Shown: piece after piece, positions 1 through 5,771 of the stretch
How positions within the stretch are numbered: the stretch's first letter is position 1
Layout of the letters: the number at the start of each line of letters is the position of its first letter
Origin: Actinomycetota bacterium
GTDB taxonomy: Bacteria; Actinomycetota; Acidimicrobiia; IMCC26256; PALSA-610
Reading direction: 5' to 3'
Assembly: GCA_030839005.1 (NCBI GenBank)
Contig: JAUZEM010000106.1
Coordinates: 1 to 5,851 of the forward strand
Length of the DNA: 5,851 nt
Program-made: the position numbers and the translations under genes
Notes under the pieces: model-generated
Databases searched by the model: none
Told to the model about the DNA's origin: nothing
The model's input: only the letters and a program-made list of their open reading frames with translations

Positions 1-331
1 CGCGCGTGCTTGCCCGTAGTGGATCGTTGCGATGGTGCACGAGCGCGAGCCCGCTCGCCTGCGCCATCTCGACGACCGCGACTCCACCCGTCAACACGCC
101 CCACTGCGCGTCGACCGGTTCGCCGAGCGGTCCGGTCACTCGTGCAGTCCGACGCGACCCGCCGCGCGCGGCGAGCATGGTGTCGAGCGTTCCTTCGCCG
201 CCGTCTGCGAGCGGGAGTTCGACGACCTCGTCGAACCCCGTTCGGCGCACGCCGGCGGCCATCGCACGCGCGACCTCGTCGGCCCGGAGTGTTCCTCGGA
301 ACTTGTCGGGACAAACGACGGCACGGCTCAC
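1..331 (-). CDS. Glycerate kinase, N-terminal part (cut by window edge)
   Basis: Glycerate kinase of the GlxK/GckA family (Gly_kinase, PF02595) phosphorylates D-glycerate with ATP in the cytoplasm and feeds lower glycolysis. The minus strand is open for 110 codons from a GTG at 331 to the window edge, so the C-terminal two thirds are missing. Visible family landmarks, in order, are CPDKFRGTL (residues 7–15, like the usual APDSFKGSL), LPLADGGEGT (39–48), VTGPLGEPV (65–73), EMAQASGLALV (88–98) and NDPLRAST (102–109). The GTG is chosen because it puts the conserved CPDK strand at residue 7, as in the family. I see no clear Shine-Dalgarno. It is divergent from treT across 51 bp. Whether it makes 2- or 3-phosphoglycerate cannot be told. 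A link to trehalose metabolism is not shown. Family assignment is confident; the start is fairly secure. Confidence 0.9.
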   Translation of the reverse strand, partial: MSRAVVCPDKFRGTLRADEVARAMAAGVRRTGFDEVVELPLADGGEGTLDTMLAARGGSRRTARVTGPLGEPVDAQWGVLTGGVAVVEMAQASGLALVHHRNDPLRASTR

Positions 332-353
332 AGGCGCATAGATTGTCGCCTGT
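330..353. promoter_or_regulatory. Inverted repeat in the divergent glycerate kinase/treT region, possible operator
   Basis: Perfect 7-bp arms ACAGGCG (330–336) and CGCCTGT (347–353) flank a 10-bp AT-richer centre. The left arm covers the first base of the glycerate kinase GTG. The centre contains TAGATT (339–344, plus strand), a TANNNT -10 candidate for treT that would give a leader of roughly 30 nt. On the minus strand the same centre holds CAATCT (345–340), a poor -10 for the kinase. Position and symmetry suit a repressor site acting on both genes. The regulator is unknown, and a chance repeat in GC-rich DNA is possible. Confidence 0.4.
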
Positions 354-372
354 TCGCCGTCCGCGTCGCCCC

Positions 373-377
373 GGGAG
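373..377 (+). promoter_or_regulatory. Ribosome binding site deciding the treT start
   Basis: GGGAG lies 5 nt before the TTG at 383. It supports TTG-383 over the in-frame GTG at 395, which would be 17 nt from the site, and over the distant in-frame ATG at 32, which lies inside the opposite-strand glycerate kinase gene. Confidence 0.6.
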
Positions 378-382
378 CCGCT

Positions 383-1630
383 TTGCTCGAACGCGTGCCG
401 TTGCTCGACAAGCACCTCGATGACTACGCCGAGGTCGTCGAACCTGGAACGATCGAGCGGATTCGGGCCCTCGCCGAGCCGTTGCGCGGGTCCCGGGTGT
501 TGCACGTGAACGCGACGGCGTACGGCGGTGGCGTCGCGGAGCTTCTCGCCACGCATGTCGCGTTGCTGCGTGACGTCGGGGTCGACGCGGAGTGGCACGT
601 GATGCACGGCAGCGATGAATTCTTCGCCGTGACCAAGACGGTCCACAACGCACTCCAGGGCGCCGACGTCGAATGGACGCCGCAGATGGAGCACATCTAC
701 CTCGAGCGCGTCCTCGACAATGCGCTGCAACTCGAGGGCGAATGGGACTTCGTCGTGATCCACGACCCGCAACCCGCCGCGATGCGCGACTACGCACGCG
801 GCCACGGGGTGGCACCGGAGAGCACGAAGTGGATCTGGCGGTGCCACATCGATCTCACCGACGCGAACGAGCAAGTGTTCGAGTTCTTCCGCCCGTTCGT
901 CGAGCAGTACGACGCATCGGTCTGGACGATGCCGGAGTTCGTCCCGAGCTCGCTGCACATGGACCGCGTCGTGTTCGCACCGCCGTGCATCGACCCGCTG
1001 TCGGTCAAGAATCTCGATCTGCCACAGCCGTTCGTGAGCGAGCTCGTCAAGCAGTACGGCGTGCGCCCGAACGACCCCCTCCTCGTGCAGGTGAGCCGGT
1101 TCGATCCGTGGAAGGACCCGATCGGCGTCATCGAGGCATACCGGATCGTGCGCGAGGAGTTCCCGAACCTCCAGCTCGTGCTCGCGGGCTCCATGGCGAC
1201 CGACGATCCGGATGGTTTCCATTACTGGGAGCTCGCCGACGAAGCGCGGGCCGGCGACCAGGACGTACACCTGCTCTCGAACATCCAGCAGGTCGGCAAC
1301 GTGCAGATCAACGCGTTCCAGCGTCTCGCGGCCGTCGTCATGCAGAAGTCGTTGCGCGAGGGGTTCGGGCTCACGGTGAGCGAAGGGCTATGGAAGGGCC
1401 GGCCCGTGGTCGGCGGGCGCTGCGGCGGAATCACGCTCCAGATCGAAGACGGAGTGAATGGCTACCTGGTCGACGACGTCGAGACCGCGGCGAAGCGGAC
1501 CGCCGACCTGCTGCGCGCGCCGCAGCGCGCGACCGAGATGGGAGCCGCGGGCCGCGAGACGGTACGCCGGCAGTTCCTCTCGACCCGCGAGCTCGAAGAC
1601 TGGCTGCGCCTCTACGGCGAGATGCAATGA
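383..1630 (+). CDS. treT: Trehalose synthase TreT (glycosyltransferase family 4)
   Basis: TreT transfers glucose from an NDP-glucose to free glucose, giving trehalose directly; the reaction is reversible and retaining. The 415-residue product has the usual TreT length and GT-B fold signatures: an N-terminal LERVPLLDKHLDDY segment typical of the family, the glycine loop VNATAYGGGVAELL (42–55), VTKTVHNALQG (83–93), HDPQPA (128–132), WRCHIDLTDAN (152–162), VSRFDPWKDP (237–246, with R239 and K244 for the nucleotide phosphates) and EGFGLTVSE (326–334), the EX7E motif of GT4 enzymes. The TTG start matches the family N-terminus and has a GGGAG ribosome site. The frame stays open back to 32, but those codons read as the antisense of glycerate kinase and lack TreT similarity. 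It heads an apparent operon with the GT20 gene. The preferred nucleotide sugar cannot be read from the sequence. Confidence 0.9.
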   Translation: MLERVPLLDKHLDDYAEVVEPGTIERIRALAEPLRGSRVLHVNATAYGGGVAELLATHVALLRDVGVDAEWHVMHGSDEFFAVTKTVHNALQGADVEWTPQMEHIYLERVLDNALQLEGEWDFVVIHDPQPAAMRDYARGHGVAPESTKWIWRCHIDLTDANEQVFEFFRPFVEQYDASVWTMPEFVPSSLHMDRVVFAPPCIDPLSVKNLDLPQPFVSELVKQYGVRPNDPLLVQVSRFDPWKDPIGVIEAYRIVREEFPNLQLVLAGSMATDDPDGFHYWELADEARAGDQDVHLLSNIQQVGNVQINAFQRLAAVVMQKSLREGFGLTVSEGLWKGRPVVGGRCGGITLQIEDGVNGYLVDDVETAAKRTADLLRAPQRATEMGAAGRETVRRQFLSTRELEDWLRLYGEMQ

Positions 1631-1647
1631 CGGAATCCGTCCGGTGA
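1627..1647 (+). promoter_or_regulatory. Six-codon micro-ORF bridging treT and the GT20 gene, possible translational coupler
   Basis: An ATG at 1627 overlaps the treT stop as ATGA. It reads MTESVR and stops at TGA 1645–1647, which overlaps the GTG start of the GT20 gene as GTGA. A ribosome ending treT could restart on this micro-ORF and finish exactly on the next start codon. A GGAA (1632–1635) inside it could also serve as a weak ribosome site for GTG-1644. The overlaps are seen directly; the function is inference. Confidence 0.3.
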
Positions 1648-3014
1648 TCGTCGTCTCCCATCGGGGCCCATACAGTTTCAGCCGCGGTGACGACGGCAAC
1701 CTGACCGCCCATCGCGGCGCGGGCGGCCTCGTCAGCGCGCTGGGCCCCCTGCTCTCCGCCGAGGTCGACGCGACTTGGATCGCGGCCGCGATCTCGGACG
1801 ACGACCGGTCCGCGGTACGCGCCGGCACCACCGGAGACCTCGACGTCAACCTGCGGCTGCTCGACCTCGATCGCGCGCAGCACCGTATGCACTACGACGT
1901 CATCGCAAACGGCGTCTTGTGGTTCCTGCATCATGGGATTTTCGACCGTACGCGTCGGCCACGCTTCGACCTTCGGTTCCGCGACGCGTGGGACGCGTTC
2001 GTCGCCGTGAACCAGTGCTTCACCGACGCGGTCCTGGAAACCGCGGCCCCGGGCGAGGTCGTCCTCGTGCAGGATTACCAGCTCACCCTCGTCGCCGGAC
2101 AGCTGCGCGCCCAGCGCCCCGACCTGCGCGTCGTGCACTTCACGCACACCCCGTTCGCGGGTCCCGACGACTTCTCGCTCCTCCCCACCGACGTCGGGGC
2201 CGATCTGTGCGGTGCGCTCGCGTCAGGTCCCGCGGGTTTCCACACCAAGCGGTGGGCCGAGGCGTACCGGCAATCGGCACGCGCGACACTCGGTCGGCGC
2301 GCGGCCGTCGCGTCGCCGTTCGTCGCGAGCCTCGGGCCCGACGTCGCCGCGCTCGAGGCGGTCGCGGCCTCGGCGGATGCCCGCGCCGCCGCAGGCCATC
2401 TGGACGACGCGGTCGGCGACCGGCTCGTGATCGCACGGACCGACCGCATCGATCCGTCCAAGAACATCGTGCGGGGCTTTCTCGCGTTCGACCGACTCCT
2501 GGAAGCTCGTCCGGGTCTACGAGGGCGGGTCGTCCTCGTCGCGATGGTCTATCCGTCCCGCCAGGGCCTGGCCGAGTACCTCGCGTACGAGAACGAGGTA
2601 GAGCAGGTTGTCGCGCGCGTGAATGATCGTTGGGCGACCCGTGACTGGTTGCCGATCCTGCTCGACGATCGCGACGATTTCGCTCGGTCCGTCGCGGGCA
2701 TGCAGCGTTACGACGTGCTCCTCGTGAACGCCTTGCGCGACGGGCTGAACCTCGTCGCCAAGGAGGGCCCGGTCGTCAACCGGCGCGACGGCGTGTTGTG
2801 CCTCTCGCCCGAGACCGGTGCGTACGACGAGCTGAAATCGGCCGCGATCGCGGTGCACCCGTACGACCTCGAGCAGTGCGCGGGCGCGCTCGACGACGCG
2901 GTCTCGATGCCGCTCGACGAACGAGCTCTGCGCGCCACCAAGCTGCGCGCGCTCGCCACGATGCGCTCACCCGCCGACTGGCTCTCCGATCTCATCAACC
3001 ACGCGGGCAAGTAG
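1644..3014 (+). CDS. otsA: OtsA-like trehalose-6-phosphate synthase (glycosyltransferase family 20)
   Basis: GT20 enzymes of this type join NDP-glucose and glucose-6-phosphate into trehalose-6-phosphate in the cytoplasm. The 456-residue product aligns by eye with E. coli OtsA. It keeps R7 in SHRGP, the GG loop (27–28), W45, Y84, W93, D144 in QDYQL, H168 in FTHTPF, R268 and K273 in TDRIDPSKN, R306 in YPSR, and D366 and E374 in RDGLNLVAKE. These correspond to OtsA R9, G22, W40, Y76, W85, D130, H154, R262, K267, R300, D361 and E369. Variations are SHR for SNR, QDYQL for HDYHL and SKN for the common YxKG. The GTG start places SHR at residues 5–7, as expected; the frame is open further upstream but only inside treT. 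The acceptor is probably glucose-6-phosphate, since the pocket residues and a nearby OtsB-like phosphatase agree. Another GT20 acceptor, as in glucosylglycerol-phosphate synthase or VldE-type enzymes, is not excluded. Confidence 0.87.
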   Translation: MIVVSHRGPYSFSRGDDGNLTAHRGAGGLVSALGPLLSAEVDATWIAAAISDDDRSAVRAGTTGDLDVNLRLLDLDRAQHRMHYDVIANGVLWFLHHGIFDRTRRPRFDLRFRDAWDAFVAVNQCFTDAVLETAAPGEVVLVQDYQLTLVAGQLRAQRPDLRVVHFTHTPFAGPDDFSLLPTDVGADLCGALASGPAGFHTKRWAEAYRQSARATLGRRAAVASPFVASLGPDVAALEAVAASADARAAAGHLDDAVGDRLVIARTDRIDPSKNIVRGFLAFDRLLEARPGLRGRVVLVAMVYPSRQGLAEYLAYENEVEQVVARVNDRWATRDWLPILLDDRDDFARSVAGMQRYDVLLVNALRDGLNLVAKEGPVVNRRDGVLCLSPETGAYDELKSAAIAVHPYDLEQCAGALDDAVSMPLDERALRATKLRALATMRSPADWLSDLINHAGK

Positions 3015-3761
3015 CGCGAGCAGTCCGGCGGGCCCGTCGACGATCAGGTCGACCGCGGCCGCAAGCTCGGGCGGCGCTTCGCTCGAATGCACACCGATCC
3101 TCACCGCGCGCTGCAGCCGGCCGTCTTCGACCGCGCGGGCCAATTCTGCGAACGCCGGCAGGTCGCCGCGGTCGTCGCCCGCGAACGCGCCGACCTCGAA
3201 GCCCTCGACGAGTGCTCTGGTTGCCACGGACTTGTCGACGTCGATCGGCGGCCGCAGCTCGATCGCCATGCGCGTACGCAACTCCGCGAGGCCGTGACGC
3301 CTTCCGACATCGTGCGCGATCTCGCGGATGGTGTCCGCCTGCTCAGGCGCCGGTCGCCAATGCAACGTCACACTGAGGCCGGCCTTCGGTTCGACGACCT
3401 CCGCGGGGAGCCGCGCCTCGAGCTCGGCCGTGGCGGCCGCGACGGCGACGCGATACGGCTCGACGCGCGGATCGACCGAGTACGCGCCGTCGATCGAGCG
3501 CTCCATCCCGTAGAGGCCGACGAGCGCGACGCCGTCGACACCGAGGTGCCGGGCCAGAAACCCGACCGGTCGACCGCTGACGATCGCGACCCGCCCGAGC
3601 CGGGTCGCGAGCCGACTGAGTACAGAAAGCGCGCCCGGGAGCGGGCGCGCGTCGTCGGCTCGACCGACGATCGGCGCCAGCGATCCGTCGAAATCCACGA
3701 GGAGCGCGGTGCGGTCGGGCCGCCCGGTCAACGCGGCAACCGTTGCGTCGGCGTCGATCAC
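2967..3761 (-). CDS. otsB: OtsB-like trehalose-6-phosphate phosphatase (HAD superfamily)
   Basis: It is expected to remove phosphate from trehalose-6-phosphate, completing the OtsA route. The 264-residue protein is of normal length for the family and has all HAD motifs: LVDFDGSLAPI (21–31) with nucleophile D23 and acid/base D25, VSGRP (61–65) with S62, the lysine K177 in DVDKSVA, and FAGDDRGD (193–200) with the Mg-binding aspartates. GLYGMER (82–88) matches the cap-proximal GxxGxE motif of T6P phosphatases, and ELRPPIDVDK the usual stretch before the lysine. Motif IV has GDDRGD where GDDxTDE is common. The GTG start is the only sensible one near motif I. The gene faces the GT20 gene and their 3' ends overlap by 48 bp, so the last 15 codons are antisense to the GT20 C-terminus. 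It is therefore transcribed separately from the synthase. A related sugar phosphatase is the main alternative. Confidence 0.88.
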   Translation of the reverse strand: MIDADATVAALTGRPDRTALLVDFDGSLAPIVGRADDARPLPGALSVLSRLATRLGRVAIVSGRPVGFLARHLGVDGVALVGLYGMERSIDGAYSVDPRVEPYRVAVAAATAELEARLPAEVVEPKAGLSVTLHWRPAPEQADTIREIAHDVGRRHGLAELRTRMAIELRPPIDVDKSVATRALVEGFEVGAFAGDDRGDLPAFAELARAVEDGRLQRAVRIGVHSSEAPPELAAAVDLIVDGPAGLLALLARVVDEIGEPVGG

Positions 3762-3767
3762 GGTGGG

Positions 3768-3773
3768 ACGCTA
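3768..3773 (-). promoter_or_regulatory. Candidate -10 element for a leaderless otsB transcript
   Basis: On the minus strand TAGCGT fits the actinobacterial TANNNT -10 and ends six bases before the GTG at 3761. This is the spacing expected if transcription begins at the start codon itself. The six bases between are CCCACC, with no purine-rich ribosome site, which also favours a leaderless mRNA. No good -35 is visible. The element sits in the 17-bp gap shared with the divergent M20 gene. Confidence 0.45.
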
Positions 3774-3778
3774 CCCGT

Positions 3779-4924
3779 ATGGACGCAAAGGCGGCCGCCC
3801 GAACGACGATCGATCGAGAGCGCGACGGCCTCGTCGCACTCAGCCATCGCATACACGCGCACCCGGAGCTGAAGTTCGAAGAGGAGCGATCGAGCGCGTG
3901 GACGGCGGGAGCGCTGTCCGACGCCGGTCTTCCGGTCGCGGCCGGTGTCTGCGAACTGCCGACCGCGTTCATCAGCCGGGTCGGCAACGGACCGTTGCAC
4001 ATCGCGATCTGCGCCGAGTACGACGCGCTTCCCGCGATCGGTCACGCGTGCGGGCACAACGTGATCGCGGCCAGCGCGGTAGGAGCCGGGCTCGCGCTCG
4101 CGCCGCTCGTCGACGACCTCGGCATCACACTCTCGGTGATCGGCACGCCGGCCGAAGAAGGCGGCGGCGGCAAGATCCTGATGCTCGAGCGCGGCGCTTT
4201 CGACGGCGTGCACACCGCGTTGATGGTGCACCCGACGCCGATGGAAGACCTCTACCCGCGCGTCAGCGCGGTCGCGCACATGCGCGTGCAGTACACAGGT
4301 CGAGAGTCGCACGCGGCGATCGCTCCCGAGCGGGGCGTCAACGCGGCCGACGCCCTCACGGTCGCGCAGGTCGCGATCGGCTTGTTGCGCCAGCACCTGC
4401 GCCCGTTCGACCAGGTTCACGGCATCGTCACGCACGGCGGCGACGCGACGAACGTGATTCCGGCACACACGGAGGGAACGTGGATGGCGCGCTCGCGCAC
4501 CCTCGGCGAGCTCGAGGAGCTGCGCCCGCGGGTCGAGCACTGCTTCGAGGCCGGAGCGCTGGCCACCGGCGCGATCCTCCGGGTGAGCGACGTGTGTCCT
4601 CCGTACGCCCACATGGTGCATGACCACGACCTGGCCGAGGCGTACCGGGCCAACGCGACCACGATCGGGCGTCCCGCGTCGGAAGACGGGGCGACGACGT
4701 TCTCGACCGACATGGGCAATGTCTCGTTGGCCATGCCTTCGATCCATCCGTGCATCTCGATCGACACCGACGGCGCAGTGAACCATCAACCCGAATTCGC
4801 CCGCGCCGCGGTGAACGCGTCAGCCGATCGAGCCGTGACCGAAGGTGCGCTTGCGATGGCGTGGACCGTCATCGACGCCGCGACCGGGCCGTTACGAGAT
4901 CGGCTCCTGCGCGCCGCCGAGTAG
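3779..4924 (+). CDS. M20 family metallo-amidohydrolase (M20D / PM20D2-like)
   Basis: A cytoplasmic zinc-dependent hydrolase cleaving an amide bond in a small molecule, with substrate unknown. The 381-residue product shows HAHPELKFEE (26–35), AEYDALPAIGHACGHN (79–94) with metal ligands C91 and H93, TPAEEGGGGK (123–132) with the E126–E127 pair, H151 in MVHPTP, H178 in GRESHAAIAPERGVNAAD from the dimerisation domain, STDMGNVS (309–316) and H336 in NHQPEF. AEYDALPxIGHACGHN and S-D-MGNVS resemble mammalian PM20D2, a dipeptidase for beta-alanyl or gamma-aminobutyryl dipeptides with basic residues, and the aminobenzoyl-glutamate hydrolase subunit AbgB. ATG-3779 is preferred over an upstream in-frame TTG (3743), which would add arginine-rich codons lying inside otsB. 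GGTGGGA (3762–3768) may be its ribosome site. It has no signal peptide. No metabolic link to the trehalose genes is evident. Confidence 0.88.
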   Translation: MDAKAAARTTIDRERDGLVALSHRIHAHPELKFEEERSSAWTAGALSDAGLPVAAGVCELPTAFISRVGNGPLHIAICAEYDALPAIGHACGHNVIAASAVGAGLALAPLVDDLGITLSVIGTPAEEGGGGKILMLERGAFDGVHTALMVHPTPMEDLYPRVSAVAHMRVQYTGRESHAAIAPERGVNAADALTVAQVAIGLLRQHLRPFDQVHGIVTHGGDATNVIPAHTEGTWMARSRTLGELEELRPRVEHCFEAGALATGAILRVSDVCPPYAHMVHDHDLAEAYRANATTIGRPASEDGATTFSTDMGNVSLAMPSIHPCISIDTDGAVNHQPEFARAAVNASADRAVTEGALAMAWTVIDAATGPLRDRLLRAAE

Positions 4925-4936
4925 CGTCGGGTCGCG

Positions 4937-5467
4937 CTAGGCGCCGACGACGATGACGCAGTCGACGCCGTCGCTGAACGGCGGTGCCGGGGTGGGGAAC
5001 GGGACGATCTTGGCGCCTTGAAGTGCGGTCTGCTGCGAGAGTGCAACCTGCTCGCGGTCGAGGCCCGGACGGCACATCAGGGTCTTCCCAGTCTGACGGT
5101 GCCCGGTCCAGGTGCTTGCTTGCGGTTGGTTCGTGTACCCGACCTGCAGCAGCGTTGTCCGCAGCGTCTTGGCGGCGCCGGTCGGAGCGCCGCCGTTCAG
5201 CACGAGCAGCTTCAGCTGGTCGGGGGTCTTCTTGGGAGTCGTGGGCAACGTTGTAGATGTCGTGCTCGTGGTCTGCGAGCTGTGCGCTGTGGTCGTCGTC
5301 TTCGCCGGCTTCACCAATGTGGTCGACGAACCCGCCGTGCTCGTGTCGACGCGCTGCAACAAGAAGAGACCCACGATGACCGCGAGGCCGATCAACGCCG
5401 CACCTTTCACGGCGGCCGCGCTCGCGCCACGCGCGAAGTCTCCGCTGCCCCCGGATGGACGACTCAT
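4937..5467 (-). CDS. Membrane-anchored LytR_C domain protein, VirR-like
   Basis: A 176-residue envelope protein. It has a short N-terminal cytoplasmic segment, one hydrophobic helix at about 22–38, an extracytoplasmic Thr/Ser-rich linker (about 41–83) and a LytR C-terminal domain (PF13399, about 85–176) starting LKLLVLNGGAPTGAAKTL. Cysteines C132 and C170 could form a disulphide outside the membrane. The domain is found at the end of some LytR-CpsA-Psr proteins and alone in proteins such as M. tuberculosis VirR (Rv0431), which affects vesicle release and envelope integrity. There is no LCP catalytic domain here, so it is not itself a cell-wall ligase. ATG-5467 is chosen because it immediately precedes the membrane segment; the frame continues upstream only by overlapping the DUF3263 gene. 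A weak AGGCAG lies about 9 nt before it. It follows the DUF3263 gene by 37 bp, so co-transcription is likely. Envelope function is inferred from the family. Confidence 0.85.
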   Translation of the reverse strand: MSRPSGGSGDFARGASAAAVKGAALIGLAVIVGLFLLQRVDTSTAGSSTTLVKPAKTTTTAHSSQTTSTTSTTLPTTPKKTPDQLKLLVLNGGAPTGAAKTLRTTLLQVGYTNQPQASTWTGHRQTGKTLMCRPGLDREQVALSQQTALQGAKIVPFPTPAPPFSDGVDCVIVVGA

Positions 5468-5504
5468 CTCACCATTCTGCCTGAACACCTGCCCACACGC
5501 GCGC

Positions 5505-5771
5505 TTACCGGGACCCGGGATCGGCGCGCCGTCCCTCGATGCGGTCGCGCCGTGCCTGCTCCCGTCGCTTGCGCAAGCGCAGGACGGTGAGCGAGTCGTA
5601 GTCGAGCGCCTCGACACGATCGATGAGCCCGTTCAGCGCGCGGTAGTAGCTGCTCGTCGACATGCCGAAGCGAGCACGGATCCCGACGTCCTTGCGAGAA
5701 TCGAGCTGCCACCACTCTCGCTCGAAGTCGATCAAGGCACGTTCGTGCGCGGACAGCTCTGTTGCCTTCAT
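5505..5771 (-). CDS. DUF3263 small helix-turn-helix protein
   Basis: An 88-residue actinobacterial DUF3263 (PF11662) protein of unknown molecular role. The family core is clear: LSAHERALIDFEREWWQL (6–23) followed by a helix-turn-helix-like IRARFGMSTSSYYRALNGLID (31–51), then a basic tail rich in Arg (66–88). The HTH and basic tail suggest DNA binding, which is inference. The start is uncertain. ATG-5771 has an AGGA 10 nt upstream and begins close to the conserved core. In-frame ATGs at 5813 (102 aa) and 5840 (111 aa) are possible but have poor ribosome sites. The gene lies directly upstream of the LytR_C gene on the same strand, the same order as Rv0430–Rv0431 (virR) in M. tuberculosis, so the two are probably co-expressed and may be functionally linked. 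Confidence 0.85.
   Translation of the reverse strand: MKATELSAHERALIDFEREWWQLDSRKDVGIRARFGMSTSSYYRALNGLIDRVEALDYDSLTVLRLRKRREQARRDRIEGRRADPGSR

Noticed and set aside
32..382. N-terminal extension of treT from ATG-32
   Set aside because: The codons lack TreT similarity, lie antisense to a conserved glycerate kinase, and TTG-383 has a proper ribosome site and family-like N-terminus.
3087..3872. 261-codon plus-strand open frame
   Set aside because: It is antisense to otsB, whose HAD motifs are intact; the frame's translation is Arg/Asp-rich with no recognisable motif.
3758..4789. 343-codon minus-strand open frame
   Set aside because: It is antisense to the M20 gene and has an Arg/Val/His-rich composition typical of shadow frames in GC-rich DNA.
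4922..4939. Inverted repeat TAGCG-N8-CGCTA between the M20 and LytR_C stop codons, as a two-way terminator
   Set aside because: The stem is only 5 bp, there is no T-tract on either side, and part of the symmetry comes simply from two facing TAG stops.
5018..5590. 190-codon plus-strand open frame over the LytR_C and DUF3263 genes
   Set aside because: It is antisense to two recognised families, with a shadow-like Arg/Ala/Gly composition and no motif.
5468..5617. Upstream extension of the LytR_C protein
   Set aside because: It would overlap the well-supported DUF3263 gene in another frame and place 50 unrelated residues before the membrane helix.
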